From: Sympetrum striolatum
Lineage: Eukaryota > Arthropoda > Insecta > Odonata > Libellulidae
Assembly: GCA_947579665.1 (NCBI GenBank)
Contig: OX388348.1
Span: 2,852,001 to 2,916,000 of the forward strand
Direction: 5' to 3'
Length of the DNA stretch: 64,000 nt
Shown: positions 46,541-58,186 of the stretch, in pieces
Position numbering within the stretch: position 1 is the stretch's first letter
Layout: each line of letters begins with the position of its first letter
The notes under the pieces: model-generated
Told to the model about the DNA's origin: nothing
Database searches by the model: none
The model's input: only the letters and a program-made list of their open reading frames with translations
Made by a program: the position numbers and the translations under genes

Positions 46541-49500
46541 GTCGATATTTCATGTCTGCCTATCCTTGATTAATTATAACATTTTGGAGGACCCTAATAC
46601 ACGCTTAAAGATTCTACATTGTTCCGATTTTATCAAAGGGTTCTTTTATGTAGCGATTCATAATAAAATCCTTAGGTTTAACTGACTGACTAAGTCAAAA
46701 TTGCAACTTATGGAAAATTGTTTTTTTCTTAAACTAAGCAAAATTTTACGAATAATTATCCCTGAAAATTTGATAAAGCGTAATATTAATGGAGGAGACA
46801 ATTTCTACCGAAGAGATTATAGAATAGAAATGAAAGGAGAAAGAAAGTATAACAGGATAGCGAGAAAAAACGGTATAAGTAAGGGCAAAAGCCTTCCTTT
46901 CTCCTAGAATCAAATTCATTTCCTATACTTAGAGAATTCTGAGCACAAGAAATGCTACTGACACAATTTTCTGCTGTAATCGTAGGACGGATGATCATTT
47001 AAATAGATATTTAAATTACCCGTGACAAAGTTATTTATCCTCGGCAAAAAACCATGGGTTTGCGCCGGCCTCAGACCACAAAAGCCTCTTTTTACATTTC
47101 TAGCCAGACAGAGAGATCAACTAATTATCTTAGCCGCAACTTTTCCTGCGGATTCCGCCTTAGGATAAATTGCGGTCCATCTTCATCACCAGCGTGGATG
47201 GATGGAAAGACATTTATTTCCAGCTTTCGCGCCGAATCTTTGCGGGCTGCGAAGTCGTTTGTTATCATTATAAATAGAAATGAGAACCAAATTCACAAAT
47301 TAAGTGTTTTCACCCGTGCGCCTAAAGATGGTTTTTCATTCCGGGAAAGGTTTTTGAAAAAGATTACTTACCATTTAAATTTGGCATGTCCTAAATGCAA
47401 ATTGTTAAATTTTAAAATGTACAAATGAAAAATAAGTAAAAATTTCAAAAACACTTTAACAAGTGTTTTCAAATGTAAGGTCGTGATGAAATAGTCAACT
47501 GATAACAGTTTGTTCTCAGAGAAGTTCCTTCGTATCATCCAATGAATCCAGCAAATATAATAAATAAACTAAGTAATTATAAAATGTAAATTGAAAGATT
47601 ATTCGCGTCGCAGATATAAATTGTCGTAGAGTAGATCTCTAACCACTTATTAACTCCACAAAGTTATGTGAACAGTGCATTTATTGGGGTGCATTGGAAC
47701 ATTTATTACAAAACCGACTTTTTACTTCTATTATACTAAAAATTAGAATCCTTGATGGTAAAATAATCTGAATCTTAGCAAAGAATGAGAGCGCACCAAG
47801 GTACTTACTTCACAGGAAAGTTCATTGAATAAATGCTACTCTAAAATCGTATTGAAATAAATTGTACGTTCTTATCAAGGAAAAAGTCACTAAACGTTAG
47901 AAAATTTGATACAGTAGAGTATTATTGTAAATTATAAAGTAGATTTTAATAGATGGTATAGCAATTGAATTCAACTGAGACCATTATACCTTACATACTC
48001 TCTGTTCTTTCATATTTACGCGTTTCGGAATTCTCTTTGATATTGGGAACAACTAAAAAAATAGAGGGTTTTGCTGAAATAGAGGTGTTATGGACTCGAG
48101 TGCCATTGAGTAATCTGTATGAGCCGGTCGCGTACCAAATGCGTCCTTGGTACAAATTTCCACATGTCTTAAATCACTTCCGCATTAAAGTCGCTTCCAT
48201 TGACTATTAATTGGTAATCATGCGTAAATAAAGCAAAATATTTTGCAAGAAAATTCCTCATAGGTACCTTTTGTTGTGTAACTTTTTTAAATGGGCCTCC
48301 TTAACATAACACTTGATTGCTAGGAATCCACAGAAGACCCCTCCTCCACCCGCCGTGTATAATCTCATAAATGTCACCTAGGTAGTAACTGATTGTGACT
48401 CGGAGCAATTTCAACAACTGACATTACTGCTCAAATACGCCCCTTATAGTAACTGAACAGCTGAAATAATCCACATTTCTTCACAGAAACTTTCTTTGTT
48501 TCCTTTATTTTAGCTGATAATTCTTTTCATCGACACTACTGAATGAATAAATATAGTGAACATTGCAGCTAATCAATTACTGGATCATGGATTTACTCCA
48601 ATACTACTTTAATTTTTCAAATTAAGTTCTACGTCTAATGCCTCGATCATAGATTTTATTTCACAAGTAAAAGTTTTATTTCGACATATTTTTGGATCAA
48701 TCTATGCGTATCCTATACCTATTACCTACACATTTCTTTAATTGGTAAAGTGTTTTACTCTCTACATCTATCCTAGGATTTTCGAACTAATATTCTGTCA
48801 GTTGCTCAATGGAGAATATTCACTCAATTTACAGTGCGTCAGCTAATGTATCGAGAAAGTTCTTTAGTGAAGGTAAACGAAAAAACATTGCATTTTTAAA
48901 ATTTACATTCAAGGCAATATTACAGATGTGAATTTAATAAAACTTCGAAGGTCGCGGGTTCGATCAACCGGTTCGAAAAGACTCAATTTTCGAAAAAGCA
49001 GGCGATAAGTTACATTATGACTTAAGACCTGATTAAATCCTACTAATTTTCTATAACATATAAAAGAGGCTTTTATATATGTCGTGCGTTATTACTCACC
49101 AATGAGTTTCCAGTAGTAATATAAAGAAAAGCGTCGAAATCGGAAAGAAAATGGCAGAAAAGTGTGGGCTGAAGAATGTGGAGTAAAACGTAAAAGAACA
49201 ATGTATAGCGAGCAAGGATGAAAAAGGAAGAGAACTTATGAGGGAGAGAAATAAAGGTTGGGTGGGAGAGCGGCTGGACCACAAAGGGGCAAGAGGAATG
49301 CAGCTACCGCACTTTACACTCGGAGAGATTTATGTGGAAACAGCCACGCCACCTGTGACTCACTCTTTTTTTTATCTACAGAACAGTACAGCAATGTAAA
49401 AAATACATATATTTGAGCCTCTCTCAACCACGCTACGATTTAATCTCAAGAAGCTTTGCGTTGCGGAGAGCGCCACAAAACGAGTTTGAAAAACAAAGAC

Positions 49501-51674
49501 GATAATTAAGGGGAAATGAATATAAGAAAAAGGCAGGAAAATATCTGGATCTTTGAGGATGGAAGATAAGATTCAAATTTGATGAAATAGACCGAAAGAA
49601 GAGAAAAATCAAACAAATTGATTGCATAAGTGATTGATAATGATAGGGAAAGAACTATCTAAAATATTGATCATGCCATCAGAGTACTGAACTTAGTAAT
49701 TAACTTCAAATACGTCTAACAAGAATGAGGATATACTAAACTGAAACAACTCACCTAATGCCAACATGACAACAATCCTTCATTCTCCAAACGAAGCAGT
49801 GTTTTGATGATTTTAATACCGATTTCGCCTCAAACAAAGAATACTCGAACCCTCCACGTCTACACATACACAACTTCCATTATAACCGCATTTCTCAGGT
49901 TTTGAATGCAATATTCAGCCGATACATATTTCTAATGTGCCATTATATATACAACGTCTGAGGAAAAATATTAAATTGATTTATCCTGGTGTTTATATTT
50001 CCAATTTTTCTCGCGGTTACTGATCGGTGAGGAGGAGCTCAACATATAATGCATCTTTCAAGTATGTATCGTCTCAAATATTATTGATTAACCCGAGATG
50101 GTCCTATCAACAATAACCATTCAACATGTTTTAGATTGGAGTATGAGATTTCTTTTCTTGTTTCTCATTAGTTCCTATTCAATTTTGAATTATTCTGCCA
50201 CTAAGAAAGATAATCACTAAGTATTATTTATTTATAATTACATATGCTACAAGAATAATTACTTCCAGTGGCAGCCTAAACCATTGTCTATGAACAAGTT
50301 AAATCAAAAAAATAATCCAAAAATAACATCACAGACAGTATTCAAACACTGCAACACTACAACAAGATCTAATTTACAAAATCACCCCGGTACCTCCACC
50401 AAAAGATGTACTCCACCTATATTCTCTATCACAAAAACTACATTTTTCAGTTTACAATGTTACTTTTCGGGCCAAAATTTCAATTTATCGTAATCATATC
50501 GTCACGTTTACAAATATCCACATAATACGAAACAATATTCCATCCACTTACTTACATAAACTACAGCACTTACTTCTAAACTCCTTTCATTTATATTCGG
50601 TTGGTGAAAAACCTAGCTCTTATTATACAATAAAATTTTTTAACATCTGAATGTATGTTAATTTTAAGAGCATTTTTAATCATTATTTTTCGTTACTTTT
50701 TAGCGTTATTTATTCGGAATGATTTAGAAAATTTTCATGGTGGATGAAGCTACTTTTCAAAATAAAATTGGCATCTCGATGTACTACCTCAATACTTCAG
50801 GATGCTCAGTAAACAATCAGAATTGTTTAACACGTAAATATTCTACGATATTATTACTTTTACAGGTTTGGATTAGGATATTAAATAAATACATTTTATA
50901 GGAATCGAAGGTCTAAGTAGTAACGTTAGGCAAATTTACATGGGTTCATCAGAGGCGTACTTAAAGGTAGCTACACTACACTACAGCTAAATGTAGTACG
51001 ACACTGGGCAGAGCATAAAAGAAGATAGATGAAGAGTTCAAGAGCGTAAAAGTAAAGTAGGCGGAGAGAATAGTAAAATGAACAAAACGAAGAAGCGGAG
51101 AATGGAATAGTAGTTGCTGGGATGAAATAGGCGGAGGGATGGCGTGAAGTTGAGAGAGGATATTCCACATAAATCAACAACTTCTCGACGGACTTTCAAA
51201 TCTCACTAGCAGCCGGCTCTTTCATCTTTTTTTCGAAAGATTCTTTCCCGCCTCGCGCTGTTCATTTTGTTGTCCCTTCCTCGCACCTTAGTACTCAGCT
51301 CCCTTATTTATCAGAGCCTTTTACTTTTTATCTTTCGTGAAATTCTTCTCAAAAGTGGAAGATTGAAAGAGCGGTCAGAGATGGAGCCGTCCTATTATCT
51401 CCATCGACTGTGACTTGGGATTGAGAACTTCAGAGTCATTTGAAAGACTATTGGAGCAGATGATCACATTCAAATGGCATCTCATTCATCGAAACTATAC
51501 ATTGAGAGGATCATCTATACTACGTTCCAGTTTTTGTAATCAATTTGATTGCATGAAATGCAGTTGAAATAGTATAAGCAAAGAATACATAAGAAAGAAA
51601 TATACGGAATAGAAGACAACATGGATTGAGGCTATTGTTGCAATACGGAGAAAAATGCTTCAAAAAAAGTCTTC
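46541..51674. other. Unassigned sequence with purine-rich blocks
   Basis: Purine-rich plus-strand blocks at about 49120-49280, 49480-49640 and 51000-51170 create long minus-strand frames by composition. A B-box-like GGGTTCGATCAACC lies near 48957 without an A box. The 124-codon frame at 47054-47428 resembles no family. Confidence 0.4.
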
Positions 51675-51681
51675 AATTCAT
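51675..51681. repeat. Probable SINE target duplication, left (AATTCAT)
   Basis: Repeated at 51789-51795. Short and AT-rich, so only moderately convincing. Confidence 0.5.
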
Positions 51682-51788
51682 AGTAGTAGTAGTATTGTTA
51701 AAGGCGCTTCGACAGCTTAGGCCATTTCGCACCTTCGGGAATCGAACCTGAACCCGCTTTCTCCAATGCCGAACGCTCATGACCTTTT
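51682..51788 (-). mobile_element. tRNA-derived SINE copy, minus strand
   Basis: On the minus strand: GAGAAAGCGGGTTCAGGTTC then GATTCCCG, GGTGCGAAATGGCCTAAGCT, GTCGAAGCGCC, and an ACT-triplet tail. It is the same family as 12576-12683 and, like it, truncated at the 5' end, with a probable AATTCAT duplication. Confidence 0.85.
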
Positions 51789-51795
51789 AATTCAT
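51789..51795. repeat. Probable SINE target duplication, right
   Basis: Copy of 51675-51681. Confidence 0.5.
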
Positions 51796-52755
51796 CTATA
51801 ATCTGTCAGTAATAGTTAGGAGAACTGGCATACACTATAATAGTCCCAATAATACTTTTTTCGCAATAAAAACACCTCTATTAGTATTTTTCACTTATAT
51901 AGATCCTAATGTAAATACTTTATTTTTCTTTAAATGGTAATATTATAGGACATTTCTAAAAATTGCGTTTCTTCACGTGATCGGATGATTAATTGGAATA
52001 GAAAATCGGTAATATCGGACCAGTTTTGGGTATCGGAATGAGAAACTTTTTAACTGAATTCCCGATTCCAAACATTTTTCATTGTAATTAAAAAGCTATC
52101 ATCTACATTTCTTATACTATATTACGATAAACAGATCATTAATTATTGATCTTAGCAGTTAAAATAAAATTTATAGATATAAATAACGTCTAAATACGGT
52201 ATTTTAAAGAAACCGCGCCAAGGAATCGGTTCCTAAGTATCCGCGCACGAGTCGATGATTGGAATCGGAGAGAAGCACTTGAGCAGAAAAGGGGCAGAAC
52301 CACACATCCTTGACCTCATTCTCCACAAAACCCTTCGGCACGTGGCGCCTCTCGTTGGGGTGCGCCAAAATGGTCAGATGCCCTCTTACCTCGGTGTTGA
52401 AAATGAGACCGTTTGGAAAATCAAAGACCTATGAATATCCCACCCTCAACCTTCAATCCCTAAAACCGACGGAATAAGAGGCAGGGATCCTTCCCTGGTG
52501 AGGGCCTTCACAGCATTTTTCAATACCAGAAGTAAGGAACACAGTCTTTCGTACACATCTAGGCCTTCAATGCGGTCTTTTTACTCAGACATGTATATTA
52601 ATAATTTTGTTTTCCAATCTTGTTAATGATACCAATTAAAAAATGAAGTGAAAACTTTTCTCTTACAGTTCACTCAGAAAATAAATTTGTTTTTCCCCTA
52701 TAATTTTGTTGGTTTAGATATTTGAAAGTAGGTAAACTGTAACACAGTTTAATTG
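51796..52755. other. Unassigned sequence
   Basis: A GC-richer block at about 52230-52520 has no protein resemblance. The remainder is AT-rich. Nothing recognised. Confidence 0.4.
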
Positions 52756-52811
52756 ATGAGACCAAATGTTAAATGTGGCCTCCCGAAGAAAAAAAAAGTT
52801 TCCCACCCCTA
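52756..52811 (-). mobile_element. Possible hAT-type element end
   Basis: On the minus strand: AGGGGTGGGAAACTTTTTTT, then TTCGGGAGGCCACATTTAAC. This resembles the CAGGGGTGGG...GGCCACAT termini common among hAT MITEs in animals. The opposite end and an 8-bp duplication were not found. Confidence 0.3.
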
Positions 52812-55670
52812 TTTTAAGCAAAATAAATTTACAACTTTGCTAGAAAAAGTATTGTCGTTTATACTGCCACTTCTCCCCGCCAATAGAAGGGAAATAATGA
52901 TAAGGGCCTTGCACTTTTACTGAAAATACAACGTACAAACATGGCTACAGGTTCATTGCTTCCTAGTCACTTCCCGCACTCCCGTTCGCACTTTGGCTGA
53001 AATATGAGTATTTATGAGAGCATGTTTCAGCGTTCTTCAAAATATTCTCTGGGCGAGTCGGATAAAACTGTAAAAATAATTTTATCAGCCGAAAATGAAG
53101 TCATCAGGTTGCACGAGGCATTACTAAACCTTCCCATTTCCGAAGAGAACCCCGTGCATACTCTGCTCCATTATATTTCTATTTTCCTTTAACACAGTCA
53201 TTTATATTCCATAACAAAACAAAACCACATCTTCACTTAATATTTGTAGTTATTTATCAGTCTTCACATAAAAAGAATGTATAAATGTGCATCTGCGTGA
53301 AAAACTGCAACTGTTTTAATAGACTCATAAAGGTAGGGATTAGAATAAACGGAAAAAGTAATAGTAATCTTATACACAAATACACCAAGGAGTGCATTGG
53401 AATCCAGTCCACGTATGAACACCTTAAGGCCCGTTTATTACGAGGGATTTCGATTGCCTTTTCGAAATGAAAAGCTTACGCTTTCTCCAACGGATATTTT
53501 ACGCTTTCTCGCAGACAATAGAACCAGAGGAATGCATTGGATAGCAAACACAGTCAACTTGCGATGATCGTTCATCTTTGAAGAACGGAATTGGAAAGAA
53601 AATAAAAAGGATATGTGAGTTAGAAAGTTAGGGTAAATAACAAATAGGAAATGGAAGTCGTTTTCCTCGGATATTTTCAACCATAAACGGCGAGAGAGGC
53701 AATCAAAATGTCAAATATATTACGGATGTGAAACATTGTGTTAGCCAAGTTTTTATGGCACAACTGGTATGACTAGGAAAATATAGCTACATGAGAGCAT
53801 TTGAGTATAATAATTGTAAAGATCAAAGGCTCAAAACATAACGTGCAGTAAATTCGACTCCAAAATTATTAGAGATTTGCTATAAAAGCCAACGCACCAG
53901 AGAAGACCATGGTATTCGCTGTGGGTGACGTTTGGTCAGCCCATCAACTCCCTTTCCGCAGTGCTTGGTCATTTCGGACCCGCCACCAATCAACTGAATG
54001 AATAAAGAATTGATAAAGGGAGGTTCAGCCCAATTCGATCCATACACTGCCCTCTTCTATCAAACCTCGAAAATTTGGCTCTTAGGGTAAATATTTTCGA
54101 CTTAACCCGCATAAACAGAATATAGTGGAAAACAGATTATCAAACTGATACCGTCACAATTATAACGCAAGTCAGTGCAGTTACGGGAGCAATGTAAGTA
54201 CAATTAAGTTAAGGTGTGAAGGAAGAAAAATAATTTAAGACAAAGGCATATTAAATTAATATAGCATTGAAAGGCATATGAAATTAAGCTAGCAACTTTA
54301 ATAAAGTTAATCAACACTAGCAGCAGCAACAACAAAAAACATAAGAATCTTAATTTGTGACAAATACAAAGGAAGCCATACGTAGGAATCTTCTTCTAAG
54401 AGCGGACGTAGTAGAAGTAGAAAAGTAGGCGAATGAAGAGCTAATGTATTCAGTAGTCGGGTAGTAGATCGAGGAGGTAATCGGAAGGGATGGAAGCGAC
54501 AAAGGACCCCTCGGGGATGGGTTCACCACTCTGATTACGGTTATTAATGCCATTACGCCCTCTCCCCAACGAAAGAACCCATATCTCGTCCGAAAGACTT
54601 TTTCCCTCGTCCGCCTCCGCCGAACGGACAATGGACACGCCGTCCTGCATCGGGTCGCGGTGGTCATTTGTCCCTCAGGTGTGCCCGAGGAAAGCGAGAA
54701 GTAAATAATTTATTCGTTTCGGAGAATTACTACCGCGTGTCCGAAAACAAGCGACTGCTGAAACGCGTTCATTAGGGAGGAAATGCCTTCAGCCGAGTTT
54801 TGAAAAGTGTAATTTCGGGAAATAGGTGTGCCCCACACACACGGCGCATACAGTAGAACGTTGGAATTCCTCGAGTCGTTTGTTATGTATTATTCCGTGA
54901 GTATGTGGGACGGGAGAACCATAAATGCCGTGAATAAGATTTGTGACTGCGAGATGACGAGTTTAAACGACGTGATGGAGCACTGAGATACTTCTCCCGC
55001 CGTTTACGGCAGCATTGAGAGTAATAGTAATTATTTTGGGAAACGCATTCGCCGTTCGAACATATAAAAGGGGCAGAATTTAAAGGTATAAATTTAGACG
55101 AAGCGAACTATGCTTGTTAACTTCAAGATTGTTGATGTTAGATCGGCTGCTTTGGAGCCATATTCTATATTAGTCTCTGATGATGCTAAATAAAAAAAGG
55201 AAGTGTTTTTTTTCGGAGTCACTTAAAAATTATTAGAAATAAGCAAGATTTGGATATCGATTAAAGAGGATGTAAATTCTGAGGATATTTCAAGAAGACG
55301 AAAATCGAATAACGTCCAATTATTTTTTAATGAGATAATACATGCAAATAAGTATTATTTGCCCCTTACTTAATGGCTTCCGACAATATTAAAGATTGCT
55401 CGAATCCTTTCAATTAAATTCCTTTGTTTTAAATAGAGCAGTGCTTGCTTGTACCCTCCACGGAAGACATACCTCTTGATTCAAACATCGCGGCACTTAA
55501 AACGCATTTGTTTATCAGTTTAAGTACAAAATCAGATTTAGAAAGAAATTACCGAGTATGTAACAAAACATTTTAATACGTTGAGAATGAAATCTCATCA
55601 AGCGAAATTATACTGCAAATTAAAGCGGAAATCAGAAACAAAAATTATAGGAATTCTTTTTTCTCGTATA
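52812..55670. other. Unassigned sequence
   Basis: Short open frames only. The plus strand is purine-rich at about 54390-54520, and the composition is balanced from 54520 to 55060. No gene recognised. Confidence 0.4.
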
Positions 55671-55674
55671 TTAA
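55671..55674. repeat. piggyBac target site TTAA, left
   Basis: TTAA directly precedes CCCATCAGCGCCC and is repeated at 58183-58186; TTAA duplication is obligatory for piggyBac insertion. Confidence 0.9.
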
Positions 55675-55690
55675 CCCATCAGCGCCCAGA

Positions 55691-55706
55691 GGTGCCGTTT
55701 GGCACC
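55691..55706. repeat. piggyBac subterminal palindrome, left
   Basis: GGTGCCGTTTGGCACC: 6-bp arms with a 4-base centre, mirrored by the right palindrome. Probably a transposase-binding site, by analogy with subterminal repeats of other piggyBac elements. Confidence 0.7.
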
Positions 55707-55879
55707 CAACGAAAAAGCGACGCGTAATTCCGGCATCGCCGCTCTGTTTGCTTGTCTAGCGATTTACGTTTATCTAGGTACCTCTCCTCTATCCTCTCCA
55801 CCCCTCTGTGTCACATTCGCGTCTGCAGTCGACGAGAAAGGATCATTTTGCGTAAACAAGTCGAGGAGGAATGATCGCC

Positions 55880-57456
55880 ATGTCTTCAAGAAAAAGGTAA
55901 GCTTCTAAAAATTATTGTTTTAACTATTAATTTGAGGTGACAGTGTGATTTACGTGTTGCCAACAAGTCATAGTGCCCTCATAAGTACTTATCTTGTGTC
56001 AGATTTCGTTACATTGCGGTAGAGGCGTTGTTTTTTTCGGTGGATGCCGATTGGCACCGCTGGGCGGCTAGCGTGGCACCATGGTGCAGTTTACCAGAAT
56101 TTGCCGTTTTTATATGTTATTGGTATTTTCGGAGTTAAATTTTGCTTTTAGGCAAAGAAAATATTATTTCCGAATGTTTCTTTTTTATTTCGGGATATGG
56201 CTGGTAGGAGGGAGGTGTGACGCTATTTCTGATGTTTGTTTTCATATTTTTTTTTGTTTCTTCGTATAGACATATTTTGATTACTAATCACTCCCCGAAA
56301 TTTCTTTTGCGCAATGAAAAGAAGGCAATATTTTTGTCTTACGTAATATATAGGCCTACCCGGCAAAAAGCGCGATTTTAGTACTTTTTTATTTTTTATG
56401 TGTAATTTATTTATAATCTTATGTTTGAGCATTTCTTCTGCAACGAAGAAGAAACCGAGAAAAAAAATAGTGTGCACATTCCGTTCTAAAAGCAAAACAA
56501 AAATTGGCCGGTTATAACTCAAACTATGAAGGTTTCCTAATTCCGAGCATTCTTTCCAGGACCAAAACTGTCAAAGAGGCTCTTGATTGCCTAGAAGAGG
56601 AGAAGGTTGATGATGTATCATGTATATACATAGATCCTCCAGAAAGCAACGTTCTAACCGATGAGGATTCTGGCGATGAGGACGACGGAGGGGCAATTCA
56701 CAACCTTTCCGGGAGGCAGTTGAGAGCAAGGGCTGAAATAGTGTATTATAAAGCAGATGCCACAGATCTTTTTGGCAAATCTAGGGACGAGGATAGTACT
56801 GACTCTGATACAAGTCAAATATCAGCACCAAAACGTAAGCGCGGCCAAACATCAAAAAGCACAAAAATATCACAGTCGAAGAAGAAATCTGTTCAGAAGA
56901 AAGGTGCCCCGAAACAACAATTTAAATGGAAGAAAGGCGTCGATTTGAAGACTCAGGAAAAGATTTTTCCAGAAGCAGATTACCTTTCGTTGCAGGATAA
57001 AACTGCTGTCGACATTTTTGAAATATTTTTCGATCAAGACGTCATCAGTTTTATTGCTGAGGAAAGTAACAAGTATGCACTTTTCTCTAATGCCTCGAGC
57101 TTGCCTAACATCACCGTAGAGGAAATCAAGGTTTTCCTCGGCATACTCATACTTTCTGGATACAATACAGTTCCAGACAAACGTCAGTATTGGGAAGAGG
57201 CACGAGACGTCCGCTACGATCTTGTGTTTTGCAGTATGCGAAGAAATCGGCTTTTGGAGATACAGCGCTACTTGCATCTAGCAGACAATACCAAGCCCAA
57301 CCCTACGGACAAGTTTTGGAAGTTGAGAGCCTTCATGGACATGATTCAAGAAAATCTTTTGAAAAATCATCGGCCCGAACAAAATTTGGATTTGGCTCTA
57401 AGTGTAACGTAGGGTTGTGCGTTGTGTGCTTCGTCGCGTACCACGTGCCTAAATAA
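55880..57456 (+). pseudogene. piggyBac transposase, spliced, catalytic core deleted
   Basis: Exon 1 is 55880-55896 (ATGTCTTCAAGAAAAAG), ending at a GTAAGC donor. The best acceptor is TTCTTTCCAG ending at 56559, which joins in frame (MSSRKRTKTVKEALDCLEEE) and gives 289 residues ending at 57412. The apparent earlier start at 56504 is a TTG inside the intron. The protein has an acidic region (DEDSGDEDD), a short LSGRQLRARAE motif, a Lys/Ser-rich linker, and the first part of the DDE_Tnp_1_7 domain (ITVEEIKVFLGILILSGY, RQYWEE, DKFWKLR). It stops just before the segment where the first catalytic Asp is expected, so all three catalytic Asp residues are missing. In another frame, 57400-57456 reads KCNVGLCVVCFVAYHVPK and stop, the end of the piggyBac cysteine-rich zinc finger. 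An internal deletion thus joins the N-terminal half to the C-terminal tail out of frame. The intact N-terminal frame could still be expressed. Confidence 0.88.
55897..56559 (+). other. Predicted intron of the piggyBac transposase
   Basis: GTAAGC donor, T-rich stretches and a CTTTCCAG acceptor; 663 bases. Splicing restores an ATG-initiated frame that the unspliced sequence lacks, which supports the model. Confidence 0.7.
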
Positions 57457-58037
57457 GGTGGTCTGCAGCTTTTCATGGTATTTTTGATAGATTATTAACT
57501 TTATTAAAAGCATTCTACTAAGATTTTGTAAGCTTTCCAGTAGTAGAGATTGGGAGAATGATTTGTATTGTTTTTGTTCCTAATTTTTGTTGGTGTTCGT
57601 GATTGCTCCTATCCTAATTACTTTTTTGAACTCATGTGATAATACTGGGACCTAATAATCAACCAAAGAATATGTAGGTTTGGACTTGAAAAGGAGAGTC
57701 TAGTTTTTCTAGTTTTTTAGCACTTGCGTTATAATATGTAAAGGTCGATATTCATATGTAACTTTGTGTATAATCGGTGCATAAACAATCTTGATGTTCT
57801 GCACAGGTAATTATGCTTGTTGTAACGCATGTGCGAGTTTTTATGTACGTTTATTTTTTTAGTGTAAGACACTTTACATTTGATTAAAACCCAATGGATG
57901 GGTTCATGTTTTTGTTTTGCTACATTTTTAAAGCAACAAATAAATAAATACCAATTTTACGCATGTCTTTTCCAATTATTTTTAATAATCATAGACCATA
58001 ATAAGTTAGTTGCATATAGCTATGATTACCGCCCAGC

Positions 58038-58053
58038 GGTGCCATACGGCACC
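58038..58053. repeat. piggyBac subterminal palindrome, right
   Basis: GGTGCCATACGGCACC, with the same arms as the left palindrome and a different 4-base centre; preceded by CCCAGC. Confidence 0.7.
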
Positions 58054-58182
58054 CGACTCCCCCGCGCTTAATATCGTCTGTACAGGAATTTTACCGATCA
58101 AGGCACTATTCAAACGCCATAAACCATGTTTTCTAGTAAAATCTTCGATTTCCGAGAAAAAAAAACCTTGGGCGCTGAAGGG

Positions 58183-58186
58183 TTAA
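58183..58186. repeat. piggyBac target site TTAA, right
   Basis: TTAA directly follows GGGCGCTGAAGGG. Confidence 0.9.

Larger units (their letters stand above)
55675..58182 (+). mobile_element. piggyBac DNA transposon, internally deleted
   Basis: A 2508-bp element between TTAA duplications. The left end CCCATCAGCGCCCA and the right end (inverse CCCTTCAGCGCCCA) match at 13 of 14 positions. Inside both ends is a 16-bp palindrome, GGTGCC-4N-GGCACC (55691-55706 and 58038-58053), and a related GGCACC/GCCACGC-rich patch lies near 56052-56085. It encodes a spliced transposase whose catalytic core is deleted (55880-57456). The copy is therefore non-autonomous. Confidence 0.93.

Noticed and set aside
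48949..48975. B-box-like GGGTTCGATCAACC
   Set aside because: Contains an extra base, has no A box upstream and no fold.
56504..56559. Start of the piggyBac frame at 56504
   Set aside because: The codon is TTG, an in-frame stop lies shortly upstream, and the ATG exon at 55880-55896 splices in frame to 56560, so 56504-56559 is better read as intron.
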